A stretch of 63,321 nucleotides of DNA from Paenibacillus sp. Marseille-Q4541 (GCF_018310695.1 NZ_JAGXCY010000029.1:1-63321), one strand, 5' to 3'; positions 37,799 to 46,926 are shown, numbered from the stretch's first letter. The notes: generated by a model not told the origin, from the letters alone. Translations and numbers: made by a program.

Positions 37799-37838
37799 CT
37801 GACACACCCGGCCCCTTTGCCATGGGAGAGTGGGTCAG
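37799..37838 (+). promoter_or_regulatory. Structured leader of the S10 operon
   Basis: CTGAC-A-CAC (37799-37807) pairs with GTG-G-GTCAG (37830-37838), with a GC-rich apical part (CCC/GGG). It lies in the transcribed leader before rpsJ. S10 operons are often controlled by L4 binding such leaders; this assignment is inference. Confidence 0.5.
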
Positions 37839-37894
37839 AAAATTTTCACGGAGTATGTCCGATATAAAATTGGGCGATAGAAGGAGGGACTAAA

Positions 37895-38203
37895 ATGGCA
37901 AAGCAAAAAATTCGTATTCGTTTGAAAGCTTACGACCACAGAATTCTTGATCAATCCGCTGAGAAGATTGTAGAAACGGCAAAACGTTCGGGTGCAGGTG
38001 TATCCGGTCCGATTCCGCTTCCTACTGAAAAACAAATCATTACTATTCTCCGTGCGGTACACAAGTACAAGGATTCCCGTGAACAATTCGAAATGCGCAC
38101 ACATAAGCGTTTGATCGATATTGTGAACCCAACTCCACAAACTGTGGATGCCTTGATGCGCTTGGATCTACCGTCCGGTGTAGATATCGAAATTAAATTG
38201 TAA
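37895..38203 (+). CDS. rpsJ: Ribosomal protein S10
   Basis: 102 residues. Conserved IRIRLKAYDHRILDQSAEKI and the GPIPLPTEK loop. It sits in the small-subunit head and also binds NusB/NusG in antitermination. First gene of the S10 operon, with AGGAGG upstream. Confidence 0.97.
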   Translation: MAKQKIRIRLKAYDHRILDQSAEKIVETAKRSGAGVSGPIPLPTEKQIITILRAVHKYKDSREQFEMRTHKRLIDIVNPTPQTVDALMRLDLPSGVDIEIKL

Positions 38204-38242
38204 TACCATAACTTGTATTAATGAAGGAAAAGAGGTGTCAAC

Positions 38243-38866
38243 ATGAAAGGTATCTTAGGTAAAAAACTAGGCATGACGCAAGTATTTACACCAGAAGGTA
38301 ACGTAATTCCTGTAACGGTTATCGAAGCAGGTCCGTCTGTTGTATTGCAAAAGAAAGACCTGGAGAACGATGGCTATGAGGCTGTTCAACTAGGTTATGC
38401 CGACAAGAAAGAAAAAAATGCTAACAAACCTGAAACAGGACATGCGAAAAAAGCTAATACAGCTCCTAAGCGCTACGTTCGTGAACTCCGCGGTGTTGAT
38501 CTTGCGGGATTCGAGGTTGGCCAAGAACTTAAAGCAGACATCTTCGCTGAAGGCGAGTATGTTGACGTAACTGGTATTTCTAAAGGTAAAGGTTTTGCCG
38601 GTGTTATTAAACGTTGGGGACAAAGAACTGGCCCAATGTCTCACGGTTCCCGTTACCACAGAGGACCAGGTTCCATGGGTTCCATTCAAGCGAACCGTGT
38701 ACCTAAAGGTAAACACCTTCCAGGACACATGGGACATGAAACAATTACAATCCAACGTCTTGAAGTAATTAAAGTAGACGCTGAACGTAATGTATTGCTG
38801 GTTAAAGGTTCTATTCCTGGACCGAAAAACAGCTTCGTTAAAATTAAAGAATCGGTGAAGAAATAA
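38243..38866 (+). CDS. rplC: Ribosomal protein L3
   Basis: 207 residues. The GILGKKLGMTQVF start and the central RGPGSMG loop that reaches the peptidyl-transferase centre are intact. Early assembly protein of the large subunit. 39 bases after rpsJ with AAGAGGTG. Confidence 0.97.
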   Translation: MKGILGKKLGMTQVFTPEGNVIPVTVIEAGPSVVLQKKDLENDGYEAVQLGYADKKEKNANKPETGHAKKANTAPKRYVRELRGVDLAGFEVGQELKADIFAEGEYVDVTGISKGKGFAGVIKRWGQRTGPMSHGSRYHRGPGSMGSIQANRVPKGKHLPGHMGHETITIQRLEVIKVDAERNVLLVKGSIPGPKNSFVKIKESVKK

Positions 38867-38892
38867 TCACCTAAGGAAAGGAGGAACACAAA

Positions 38893-39516
38893 ATGCCAAA
38901 AGTAGCACTTTATAATGTCAGTGGTAGCCAAGTAGGAGAAGTTGAATTGAATGACGCGGTTTTCGGAATTGAGCCGAACACTCACGTACTTCATGATGCT
39001 GTTGTTATGCAACGCGCTTCCCTGCGTCAAGGTACACACAAAGTAAAAGGACGTTCTGAAGTACGTGGCGGCGGACGTAAACCTTGGAAACAAAAAGGTA
39101 CTGGCCGTGCTCGTCAAGGTTCGATCCGTGCACCACAATGGGTAGGCGGTGGTACTGTATTTGGACCAACTCCGCGCAGTTATGCTTTCAAACTACCTAA
39201 AAAAGTTCGTCGTCTGGCGATCAAATCCGCATTGTCTTCTAAAGTGATCGATAACGAAATTATCGTTCTGGATGCTCTTACGCTGAATGCTCCGAAAACA
39301 AAAGAATTTGCAGCTATTTTGAATAACCTTAAAGTAGATCGCAAAGCTTTGATCGTTGCAACAGGCTATGATGATAATGTTGCTCTTTCCGCGAGAAATA
39401 TTCCAGGTGTGAAATTCGTAGCGGCGGACGGCATTAATGTTCTTGACGTACTTTCGTACGACAAACTGATCATTACGAAAGATGCAGTACAGATGGTAGA
39501 GGAGGTTCTTGCGTAA
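38893..39516 (+). CDS. rplD: Ribosomal protein L4
   Basis: 207 residues. The extended arm that enters the exit tunnel (GGGRKPWKQKGTGRARQGSI) is conserved and carries no obvious macrolide-resistance change. It may regulate this operon from the leader. Its last base is the first base of rplW (TAATG), so the two are coupled. Confidence 0.97.
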   Translation: MPKVALYNVSGSQVGEVELNDAVFGIEPNTHVLHDAVVMQRASLRQGTHKVKGRSEVRGGGRKPWKQKGTGRARQGSIRAPQWVGGGTVFGPTPRSYAFKLPKKVRRLAIKSALSSKVIDNEIIVLDALTLNAPKTKEFAAILNNLKVDRKALIVATGYDDNVALSARNIPGVKFVAADGINVLDVLSYDKLIITKDAVQMVEEVLA

Positions 39517-39806
39517 TGAAAAATCCTCGTGATATCATTAAACGTCCAGTAATTACTGAGCGTACAGCTGATATGATGGCTGATTTGAAATATGTTTTCG
39601 AAGTTGATATTCGTTCAAACAAAACGGAAATCAAGGCTGCTATTGAAGAAATTTTCAACGTTAAAGTAAAAGACGTGAATACACTTCGTGTTCCTGGTAA
39701 GTTGAAACGTTACGGTCGTTATTCTGGCTACACTCCAGAGTGGAAAAAAGCTTTCGTAACTCTCGCTCCAGACAGCAAAGCACTTGAGTTCTTTGAATCT
39801 GTATAA
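39516..39806 (+). CDS. rplW: Ribosomal protein L23
   Basis: 96 residues. RDIIKRPVITERT and the VNTLRVPGKLKR segment mark the family. It lies at the tunnel exit and docks trigger factor and SRP. Overlaps the rplD stop by one base. Confidence 0.96.
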   Translation: MKNPRDIIKRPVITERTADMMADLKYVFEVDIRSNKTEIKAAIEEIFNVKVKDVNTLRVPGKLKRYGRYSGYTPEWKKAFVTLAPDSKALEFFESV

Positions 39807-39835
39807 GAAACTGCTAAAGTAAGGAGGGAAATTCA

Positions 39836-40666
39836 GTGCCAATCAAAAAGTACAAACCGACATCTCCGGCTAGACGTAACATGTCCGTATCTACTTTCGA
39901 AGAGATTACGACTAACCAGCCTGAGAAATCGTTGCTTGCTCCGCTGAGTAAAACAGCTGGACGTAACAACCAAGGTAAAATTACGGTTCGTCACCATGGC
40001 GGCGGACACAAACGTAAATATCGTATCATTGACTTTAAACGTACTAAAGATGGAATACCGGGCACCGTTGCTACAATCGAGTACGATCCTAACCGGACTT
40101 CCAATATCGCTCTGATTCACTATGCAGATGGTGAGAAACGTTACATCATCGCTCCTAAAGGACTTAAAGTCGGGGATAAAGTTGAATCAGGTGCAACTGC
40201 TGATATCAAAACAGGTAACACATTACCTCTTGAAAATATTCCAGTAGGTACTGTTATCCACAACATCGAGCTTCAACCAGGTAAAGGTGGCCAATTGGTT
40301 CGCGCAGCTGGTACAGAAGCACAACTTCTTGGTAAAGAAGAAAAATACGTGACTGTTCGTTTGTCTTCTGGTGAGGTTCGCCGCATTCTTAAAGTTTGCC
40401 GTGCTACAATCGGATCCGTAGGTAACGGAGATCACGAATTGATTAAGATCGGTAAAGCAGGTCGTAACCGCTGGCTCGGAAAACGTCCTGAAGTTCGTGG
40501 GGTAGTAATGAACCCTAACGATCACCCACACGGTGGTGGTGAAGGACGCGCTCCAATCGGACGTAAATCGCCAATGTCTCCATGGGGTAAACCAACTCTT
40601 GGTTACAAAACGCGTAAGAAAAACAAAGCTTCTGACAAATACATCGTTCGCCGCCGCACGAAGTAA
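39836..40666 (+). CDS. rplB: Ribosomal protein L2
   Basis: 276 residues starting with GTG (MPIKKYKP) behind AAGGAGGG. The C-terminal MNPNDHPHGGGEGRAPIG loop with the conserved histidine near the peptidyl-transferase centre is present. Essential for subunit joining and tRNA binding. It follows rplW by 29 bases. Confidence 0.97.
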   Translation: MPIKKYKPTSPARRNMSVSTFEEITTNQPEKSLLAPLSKTAGRNNQGKITVRHHGGGHKRKYRIIDFKRTKDGIPGTVATIEYDPNRTSNIALIHYADGEKRYIIAPKGLKVGDKVESGATADIKTGNTLPLENIPVGTVIHNIELQPGKGGQLVRAAGTEAQLLGKEEKYVTVRLSSGEVRRILKVCRATIGSVGNGDHELIKIGKAGRNRWLGKRPEVRGVVMNPNDHPHGGGEGRAPIGRKSPMSPWGKPTLGYKTRKKNKASDKYIVRRRTK

Positions 40667-40741
40667 TACACATCATTGTGCATAACTTCGCGCGCGCGAT
40701 CGTGAATGAACGAGAACATTGGATGAAGGGAGGATTTACAC

Positions 40742-41020
40742 ATGAGTCGCAGTCTTAAAAAAGGACCATTTATTGATGGATACTTGATGAAAAAAGTAGA
40801 AGACATGAACGAGTCTGGCAAGAAACTGGTGATCAAAACTTGGTCCCGTCGTTCTACAATTTTCCCACAGTTCATCGGACATACGTTTGGTGTGTATGAC
40901 GGCCGTAAACACGTTCCTGTATATGTAACGGAAGATATGGTTGGACACAAACTGGGTGAGTTCGCTCCTACGCGTACTTACAAAGGTCATGCAGCAGACG
41001 ATAAGAAAACAAGAAGATAA
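40742..41020 (+). CDS. rpsS: Ribosomal protein S19
   Basis: 92 residues. SRSLKKGPFIDGYL start and FIGHTFGVYDGRKHVPVYV core are typical. It binds 16S in the head beside S13. The spacer before it holds a ten-base alternating CG run (40689-40698). Confidence 0.97.
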   Translation: MSRSLKKGPFIDGYLMKKVEDMNESGKKLVIKTWSRRSTIFPQFIGHTFGVYDGRKHVPVYVTEDMVGHKLGEFAPTRTYKGHAADDKKTRR

Positions 41021-41056
41021 ATGATCAAGCGCTAATGTTTGAGAGGAGGTTAAACA

Positions 41057-41389
41057 ATGGAAGCAAAAGCACATGCCAAGTTTGTTCGGATTGCTCCTCG
41101 TAAAGTTCAACTTGTTGTTGACTTAATTCGCGGTAAGCAAGTGGGCGAGGCGATCGCAATTCTGCGTCACACTCCAAAATCCGCTTCTCCAGTAGTTGAG
41201 AAATTGCTCAACTCTGCTATCGCAAACGCAGAGCACAATTACTCTTTGGATGTTAACAATTTGGTTATCTCGCAAGCCTATGTAAACCAAGGACCGACTA
41301 TGAAACGTTTCCGCCCTCGTGCAATGGGACGTGCAAGTCGTATCAATAAACGCACCAGCCACATTACTTTGGTGGTATCCGAAAAATAA
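41057..41389 (+). CDS. rplV: Ribosomal protein L22
   Basis: 110 residues. The tunnel beta-hairpin (GPTMKRFRPRAMGRASRINK) is intact, without the deletions seen in macrolide-resistant strains. Assembly protein spanning several 23S domains. AGGAGG site, 13 bases before rpsC. Confidence 0.97.
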   Translation: MEAKAHAKFVRIAPRKVQLVVDLIRGKQVGEAIAILRHTPKSASPVVEKLLNSAIANAEHNYSLDVNNLVISQAYVNQGPTMKRFRPRAMGRASRINKRTSHITLVVSEK

Positions 41390-41402
41390 GGAGGGAAAAC
41401 GT

Positions 41403-42065
41403 GTGGGACAAAAGGTAAATCCCGTTGGACTTCGTATCGGAGTTATCCGTGACTGGGAATCCAAATGGTACGCAGGCAAAGATTTCGGTGATCTCTTGCT
41501 TGAAGACGTTAAAATTCGTGAATACCTGAAAAACAAATTGAAAGACTCCGCAGTATCTCGTATTGAAATCGAGAGAGCGGCTAACCGTGTCAACGTAACG
41601 ATCCATACTGCTAAACCAGGAATGGTTATCGGTAAAGGTGGTTCAGAAGTTGAAATTCTCCGTGGTCAAATCACGAAGATTGCTGGCGGTAAAAAAGTTC
41701 ATATCAACATCTCTGAAATTAAACAACCAGATCTTGACGCAATTCTCGTTGCTGAAAGCATTGCACAACAATTGGAACGCCGTGTTTCTTTCCGTCGTGC
41801 TCTGAAACAAGCAATTCAAAGAACTATGCGTTCTGGCGCAAAAGGAATCAAAACACAAGTAGGCGGACGTCTTGGCGGTGCTGAGATCGCACGTTCTGAA
41901 GGCTACAGCGAAGGAACTGTTCCACTGCATACGCTTCGTGCCGACATTGATTACGGTACAGCTGAAGCTCATACAACTTACGGCCGTTTGGGCGTTAAAG
42001 TATGGATCTATCGTGGAGAGGTTCTTCCTCCGGCTAAGAAAGCTGCTAAGGAAGGAGGCAACTAA
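41403..42065 (+). CDS. rpsC: Ribosomal protein S3
   Basis: 220 residues starting at GTG (41403) seven bases after AAGGAGGG; the open frame upstream overlaps rplV and is not used. N-terminal KH domain with the GMVIGKGGSEVE loop, then the S3 C-terminal domain. It forms part of the mRNA entry helicase with S4 and S5. Two bases separate it from rplP. Confidence 0.97.
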   Translation: MGQKVNPVGLRIGVIRDWESKWYAGKDFGDLLLEDVKIREYLKNKLKDSAVSRIEIERAANRVNVTIHTAKPGMVIGKGGSEVEILRGQITKIAGGKKVHINISEIKQPDLDAILVAESIAQQLERRVSFRRALKQAIQRTMRSGAKGIKTQVGGRLGGAEIARSEGYSEGTVPLHTLRADIDYGTAEAHTTYGRLGVKVWIYRGEVLPPAKKAAKEGGN

Positions 42066-42067
42066 TC

Positions 42068-42502
42068 ATGTTGGTACCAAAACGTGTTAAACACCGCAAG
42101 CAACAACGCGGACACATGAAAGGCCAAGCTAAAGGCGGAACTACACTGAACTTTGGTGAGTACGGCTTACAAGCTACTGAGCCAGCGTGGATTACGAACC
42201 GTCAGATCGAGGCTGCTCGTATCGCGATGACTCGTTATATCAAACGTGGTGGTAAAGTTTGGATTAAAATCTTCCCTGATAAACCAATCACTCAAAAGCC
42301 TCTCGAGGTTCGTATGGGTAGTGGTAAGGGTAACGTTGAGAAATGGGTTGCTGTAGTTAAACCAGGAAAAATCATGTTTGAACTTTCTGGCGTACCAGAA
42401 GATGTTGCTCGCGAAGCAATGCGTCTGGCTGCTCACAAGCTGCCAATCAAAACGAAGTTTGTGAAACGTGAAGAATTGGGTGGTGAAGTAAATGAAGGCT
42501 AG
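42068..42502 (+). CDS. rplP: Ribosomal protein L16
   Basis: 144 residues. MLVPKRVKHRKQQRG start and MGSGKGNVEKWVAVV loop that reaches the A-site tRNA. Its end overlaps rpmC by 11 bases, giving coupled translation. Confidence 0.97.
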   Translation: MLVPKRVKHRKQQRGHMKGQAKGGTTLNFGEYGLQATEPAWITNRQIEAARIAMTRYIKRGGKVWIKIFPDKPITQKPLEVRMGSGKGNVEKWVAVVKPGKIMFELSGVPEDVAREAMRLAAHKLPIKTKFVKREELGGEVNEG

Positions 42503-42689
42503 TGAATTCCGCAACCTAACCACTGCTGAAATTGAGCAAAAGATTGCCGGATTTAAAGAAGAACTCTTTAACCTCCGCTTTCAACTCGCTACCGGTCAGC
42601 TTGATAACCCGACTCGTATTCGTGACGTACGTAAAGAAATTGCACGTGCTAAAACGATTATCCGTGAAAGAGAACTTGGGATTAGCTAA
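42492..42689 (+). CDS. rpmC: Ribosomal protein L29
   Basis: 65 residues, two long antiparallel helices (MKASEFRNLTTAEIEQKI, then the NPTRIRDVRKEIARAKTI segment). Located at the tunnel exit next to L23. Start lies within the end of rplP. Confidence 0.96.
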   Translation: MKASEFRNLTTAEIEQKIAGFKEELFNLRFQLATGQLDNPTRIRDVRKEIARAKTIIRERELGIS

Positions 42690-42741
42690 TATATAGTACC
42701 GGATGGACAATCCGTCTGTAATTGAGGAAGGAGGGCCAACA

Positions 42742-43008
42742 ATGAGCGAAGAACGTAACTCACGTAAAGTGTTGCTCGGTAAAGTGGTTAGCGATAAAAT
42801 GGATAAAACAATCGTGGTAGCTGTAGAAACTTACAAAAAACATGATTTGTACCATAAACGCATCAAATACACGAAAAAGTTCAAAGCACATGATGAAAAC
42901 AACACTGCGAAAATCGGTGATACTGTTAAAATCATGGAAACTCGTCCTTTGTCGAAAGACAAGAACTGGAGACTTGTTGAAGTCGTGGAAAAAGCGATTA
43001 TCATTTAA
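42742..43008 (+). CDS. rpsQ: Ribosomal protein S17
   Basis: 88 residues, OB-fold: VLLGKVVSDKMDKTIVVAVE and GDTVKIMETRPLSKDKNWRL are diagnostic. Start at 42742 behind GGAAGGAGGG; the open frame reaches 13 codons further up but includes the ribosome site. Confidence 0.97.
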   Translation: MSEERNSRKVLLGKVVSDKMDKTIVVAVETYKKHDLYHKRIKYTKKFKAHDENNTAKIGDTVKIMETRPLSKDKNWRLVEVVEKAIII

Positions 43009-43042
43009 TGATTTTCAGCTTGACTGAAAGGAGGAAAACAAG

Positions 43043-43414
43043 ATGATTCAACCATTTACACGTTTGGCTGTAGCTGACAACTCTGGTGCGAAGGAACTGA
43101 TGTGTATCCGCGTACTGGGTGGTACGGGACGTAGTCGTACAGCTCAAATCGGAGACCTTATCGTTTGTTCTGTCAAACAAGCAACACCAGGCGGCGTTGT
43201 CAAAAAAGGTGATGTAGTAAGAGCAGTTGTGGTTCGCACAAAACGTTCTGTACGTCGTAAAGACGGATCTTACATCGCATTTGATGAGAATGCAGCAGTG
43301 GTAGTTAAAGACGACAGAAGCCCTCGTGGAACTCGTATTTTCGGACCAGTTGCTCGTGAACTTCGCGAAAAAGACTACATGAAAATCGTTTCCTTGGCTC
43401 CAGAAGTTATCTAA
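43043..43414 (+). CDS. rplN: Ribosomal protein L14
   Basis: 123 residues. Signature VVKKGDVVRAVVVRTK and DENAAVVVKD segments. It lies at the subunit interface (bridge B8) and is the docking site for silencing factor RsfS. Follows rpsQ with AAAGGAGG. Confidence 0.97.
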   Translation: MIQPFTRLAVADNSGAKELMCIRVLGGTGRSRTAQIGDLIVCSVKQATPGGVVKKGDVVRAVVVRTKRSVRRKDGSYIAFDENAAVVVKDDRSPRGTRIFGPVARELREKDYMKIVSLAPEVI

Positions 43415-43489
43415 TCAATACTAATTAATCCTTATGAAATAAGGGTTTGATTTATAGCTTGTTCACGCAAGTCATAGGAGGTGTACGAA

Positions 43490-43843
43490 ATGGCAAAAGT
43501 GAAAAAGGTCTTGGAATCTCATAACAACAAGTTGCACGTCAAAAAAGACGACACTGTTATGGTGATCAGCGGTAAAGACAAAGGCAAAAAAGGCCGTGTC
43601 ATCGCAGCTTACCCTCGTGAGAACCGTGTGCTTGTAGAAGGTGTTAACCTCGTGAAGAAACACCAAAAGCCTAACCAGCTTAATCCGCAAGGCGGCATCA
43701 TCGAGAAAGAAGCTCCAATCCATGTATCGAACGTGATGCATATTGATCCGAAAAGCGGAAACGTAACCCGTATCGGTTATAAAGTTTTAGACAACGGCAA
43801 AAAAGTACGCGTTGCTAAACGTTCCGGAGAATCGATCGACTAA
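43490..43843 (+). CDS. rplX: Ribosomal protein L24
   Basis: 117 residues from the ATG of MAKVKKV (AGGAGGTG upstream). KOW motif DDTVMVISGKDKGKKGRV near the N-terminus. Assembly initiator at the tunnel exit. The 75-base spacer before it carries a small AATCCTTA/TAAGGGTT stem. Confidence 0.96.
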   Translation: MAKVKKVLESHNNKLHVKKDDTVMVISGKDKGKKGRVIAAYPRENRVLVEGVNLVKKHQKPNQLNPQGGIIEKEAPIHVSNVMHIDPKSGNVTRIGYKVLDNGKKVRVAKRSGESID

Positions 43844-43875
43844 TGTAACCGAATGAGAAAGGAGGTCCATAATTC

Positions 43876-44415
43876 ATGGCAAGAATGAAAGAACGTTTTG
43901 TAAATGAAATAACTCCTGCTTTGGTGCAGAAGTTTGAATATAGCTCTGTAATGCAAGTTCCTAAAATCGAAAAAGTGGTAATCAATATGGGTGTGGGTGA
44001 CGCTGTCCAAAACTCCAAAGTACTTGATTCCGCTGTGAACGATATGCAGCTGATTTCTGGTCAAAAACCAGTTATCACTAAAGCTAAAAAATCGATCGCT
44101 GGTTTTAAACTGCGTGAGAATATGCCAATCGGGGTTAAAGTGACATTGCGCGGCGAGCGTATGTACCACTTCCTTGATAAATTGTTCAACATTACTCTTC
44201 CTCGTGTACGTGACTTCCAAGGCGTATCAAACAAAGCGTTTGATGGTCGTGGTAACTACACACTTGGTCTTAAAGAGCAACTCATCTTCCCTGAGATTGA
44301 GTATGATAAAGTGGACAAAGTCCGCGGTATGGATATCGTAATCGTAACTACGGCTAAAACCGACGAAGAGTCTCGCGAATTGCTTACTCAACTCGGAATG
44401 CCTTTCGCAAAGTAA
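43876..44415 (+). CDS. rplE: Ribosomal protein L5
   Basis: 179 residues. IEKVVINMGVGDAV start domain and the P-site loop (about 72-82). It binds 5S rRNA with L18 in the central protuberance. AAAGGAGG site. A small hairpin (about 44430-44452) follows it. Confidence 0.97.
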   Translation: MARMKERFVNEITPALVQKFEYSSVMQVPKIEKVVINMGVGDAVQNSKVLDSAVNDMQLISGQKPVITKAKKSIAGFKLRENMPIGVKVTLRGERMYHFLDKLFNITLPRVRDFQGVSNKAFDGRGNYTLGLKEQLIFPEIEYDKVDKVRGMDIVIVTTAKTDEESRELLTQLGMPFAK

Positions 44416-44487
44416 GAAACTAATAGTATCCGGGTGTCCCTGATAGACCCCGAATTCTCCGAAATTATTTAGGAGGTGTCAGGCTAA

Positions 44488-44673
44488 GTGGCAAAAACTT
44501 CAATGAAAGTTAAACAACAACGTGCTCCGAAGTTTAAAGTTCGTGCTTATACTCGTTGCGAACGTTGTGGTCGTCCACATTCTGTATTACAGAAGTTTAA
44601 AATTTGCAGAATTTGTTTCCGTGAATTAGCTTATAAAGGCCAGATCCCTGGCGTGAAAAAAGCAAGCTGGTAA
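44488..44673 (+). CDS. rpsN: Ribosomal protein S14, zinc type
   Basis: 61 residues from a GTG behind AGGAGGTG. It has the zinc-binding CERCGRPHSVLQKFKICRIC layout of the short form, as in the B. subtilis main-operon copy. A longer zinc-free copy may exist elsewhere. Head protein next to S3 and S10. Confidence 0.97.
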   Translation: MAKTSMKVKQQRAPKFKVRAYTRCERCGRPHSVLQKFKICRICFRELAYKGQIPGVKKASW

Positions 44674-44704
44674 AAAGTCCTGAACGGGAAGGAGGTTACA
44701 CACA

Positions 44705-45103
44705 ATGACTATGTCTGATCCAATTGCAGATATGCTTACTCGCATTCGTAATGCGAACACAGTTCGTCACGAAACGGTAGAAATGCCTGCTTCGACGATG
44801 AAAAAACAAATCGCTGAAATCCTGAAGCGTGAAGGTTTCATCCGTGATGCTGAATATGTGGATGATAACAAACAAGGAATCATCCGTATCTTCTTGAAAT
44901 ACGGACAAAACAACGAGCGTGTTATTACTGGTCTGAAAAGAATCAGTAAACCAGGCCTTCGTGTTTACACGAAAAGTAATGAAGTACCTCGCGTACTTGG
45001 CGGTCTCGGAATCGCGATCATTTCTACTTCCAAAGGCGTAATGACAGATAAAGAAGCTCGTCAAGCAAAATCTGGCGGCGAAGTTGTCTGCTACGTTTGG
45101 TAA
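44705..45103 (+). CDS. rpsH: Ribosomal protein S8
   Basis: 132 residues from the ATG at 44705, eight bases after GGAGGT; a second ATG at 44711 is too far. TDPIADML-type start (MSDPIADMLTRIRNA) and STSKGVMTDKEARQ near the end. Primary 16S-binding protein; its E. coli homologue represses the spc operon. Confidence 0.97.
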   Translation: MTMSDPIADMLTRIRNANTVRHETVEMPASTMKKQIAEILKREGFIRDAEYVDDNKQGIIRIFLKYGQNNERVITGLKRISKPGLRVYTKSNEVPRVLGGLGIAIISTSKGVMTDKEARQAKSGGEVVCYVW

Positions 45104-45133
45104 TATAAGTCACAAAACAAGGAGGTGCAACAC

Positions 45134-45676
45134 ATGTCCCGTATTGGTCGTAAACCAATTACTGTACCAAGTGGCGTAGAAGTCACTTTGAATGACGCCG
45201 TTATTACGGTTAAAGGTCCTAAAGGTACTCTTACACGTGAGCTTCATAAAGATATGAAGGTTACTGTTGAAAATAATGAAATTCTTGTTACACGTCCTTC
45301 TGACAACAAAATTCATCGTTCTTTACACGGTACTACTCGTTCCGTTGTTAGTAACATGGTGAGTGGCGTAACTGAAGGTTTTGCAAAATCTCTAGAGCTG
45401 GTTGGGGTCGGATATCGTGCAAGCAAATCTGGAGATAAAATCGTTCTGAACGTAGGTTACTCCCATCCGGTAGAAATCACTCCGGAGCCGGGCATTGAGT
45501 TCGAAGTTCCTTCGAACACTAAAATCATCGTTCGCGGTATCAACAAAGAGCGCGTAGGTGCTTATGCAGCTGAAATTCGTGCTGTTCGCGAACCTGAGCC
45601 TTACAAAGGTAAAGGGATTAAATATGAAGGCGAGCGCATCATCCGTAAGGAAGGTAAAGCCGGTAAGAAGAAATAA
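45134..45676 (+). CDS. rplF: Ribosomal protein L6
   Basis: 180 residues from MSRIGRKPI (GGAGGTG upstream). C-terminal EPEPYKGKGIKYEGE signature is intact. It lies near the sarcin-ricin loop. A 120-base spacer, unusually long for this operon, separates it from rplR and shows no clear promoter. Confidence 0.97.
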   Translation: MSRIGRKPITVPSGVEVTLNDAVITVKGPKGTLTRELHKDMKVTVENNEILVTRPSDNKIHRSLHGTTRSVVSNMVSGVTEGFAKSLELVGVGYRASKSGDKIVLNVGYSHPVEITPEPGIEFEVPSNTKIIVRGINKERVGAYAAEIRAVREPEPYKGKGIKYEGERIIRKEGKAGKKK

Positions 45677-45796
45677 GTTTTCTTACCGACTTTGCTTCGT
45701 CCCTATCATATGGTGGCGATATGCTCGTGTTTCTAATATACCCTGTGCGTCTTAGTATGAAGCTTTTAAAGGCAAACTGAAGGGAGTGAAACGAAG

Positions 45797-46165
45797 ATGA
45801 TTACAAAACAAGATAAGAACAAAGTGCGTCTGAAAAGACATATCCGTGTTCGTGGTAAAATTTCTGGAACAGCTGAACGTCCACGTTTGAACGTATTCCG
45901 TTCATCCAAGCATATCTACGCTCAATTGATCGATGATGTAGCAGGTGTAACCCTGGTATCCGCATCAACTGTAGATAAAGCAATCAGTGGCGAAATCAGT
46001 AACGGTGGTAACGTAGAAGCGGCTCGTAAAGTCGGAGAACTCGTTGCTAAACGTGCAAAAGAAAAAGGATACACTAACATCGTTTTCGATCGTGGTGGCT
46101 ACCTTTATCATGGACGTGTTCAAGCATTGGCTGATGCTGCTCGTGAAGCAGGGCTTGAATTCTAA
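45797..46165 (+). CDS. rplR: Ribosomal protein L18
   Basis: 122 residues. Basic N-terminus, then RPRLNVFRSSKHIYAQLI and FDRGGYLYHGRVQALADAAR. It binds 5S rRNA with L5. GAAGGGAG site. Confidence 0.97.
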   Translation: MITKQDKNKVRLKRHIRVRGKISGTAERPRLNVFRSSKHIYAQLIDDVAGVTLVSASTVDKAISGEISNGGNVEAARKVGELVAKRAKEKGYTNIVFDRGGYLYHGRVQALADAAREAGLEF

Positions 46166-46191
46166 GATATTTTTAAAAGGAGGTTAACGAC

Positions 46192-46689
46192 TTGCGTGTA
46201 GATCCTAACACTTTAGAACTCACTGAAAGAGTTGTAAATATTAATCGCGTAGCTAAAGTAGTAAAAGGCGGACGCCGTTTCAGTTTCAGCGCACTAGTTG
46301 TTGTCGGCGATGGCAATGGCTGGGTTGGAGCTGGTATTGGTAAAGCTGGCGAAGTACCTGATGCGATTCGCAAAGGTATTGAAGATGCTAAGAAAAATCT
46401 GATTCACGTACCAATCGTAGGAACATCTATTCCTCACTTGATCACTGGTAAGTTCGGCGCTGGCCGTGTTCTTTTGAAACCAGCTTCTGAAGGTACTGGG
46501 GTTATCGCTGGTGGTCCAGTTCGTGCCGTTCTGGAACTTGCTGGTGTGGGTGACATTTTGACAAAATCACTGGGTTCTTCGAATTCCATGAACATGGTCA
46601 ATGCGACCTTGGAAGGTTTGTCCCGCTTGAAACGCGCTGAAGATGTAGCGAAATTGCGTGGAAAAACTGTCGAAGAGCTTCGGGGCTAA
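46192..46689 (+). CDS. rpsE: Ribosomal protein S5
   Basis: 165 residues starting at TTG (46192) behind AAAAGGAGG. The spectinomycin loop KVVKGGRRFSFSALV is the sensitive form; GGPVRAVLELAGV is conserved. Decoding fidelity protein next to S4 and S12. Confidence 0.96.
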   Translation: MRVDPNTLELTERVVNINRVAKVVKGGRRFSFSALVVVGDGNGWVGAGIGKAGEVPDAIRKGIEDAKKNLIHVPIVGTSIPHLITGKFGAGRVLLKPASEGTGVIAGGPVRAVLELAGVGDILTKSLGSSNSMNMVNATLEGLSRLKRAEDVAKLRGKTVEELRG

Positions 46690-46701
46690 GGAGGGAATCT
46701 C

Positions 46702-46884
46702 ATGGCTAAATTGGAAATTACCCTCGTTCGCAGTTTGATCGGACGTCCTGAGACACAAAGAGCGACTGTTAACACTCTCGGTCTTCGTAAACTCAACCAA
46801 ACTGTGGTTCATAACGACAATGCTGCAATTCGCGGTATGGTGAATAAAGTAAGTCACCTGGTTTCTGTTAAAGAACAAGGTTAA
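46702..46884 (+). CDS. rpmD: Ribosomal protein L30
   Basis: 60 residues: LEITLVRSLIGRPETQRAT and LGLRKLNQTVVH. Small late-assembly protein. It begins 12 bases after rpsE with GGAGGG. Confidence 0.96.
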   Translation: MAKLEITLVRSLIGRPETQRATVNTLGLRKLNQTVVHNDNAAIRGMVNKVSHLVSVKEQG

Positions 46885-46926
46885 TTCGTAGGGACTTTTC
46901 CCACAAATCATTAAGGAGGTGCAACT

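Noticed and set aside
40689..40698. Ten-base alternating CG run as a possible Z-DNA site
   Set aside because: Short, and a chance GC-rich patch in a spacer is enough to explain it.
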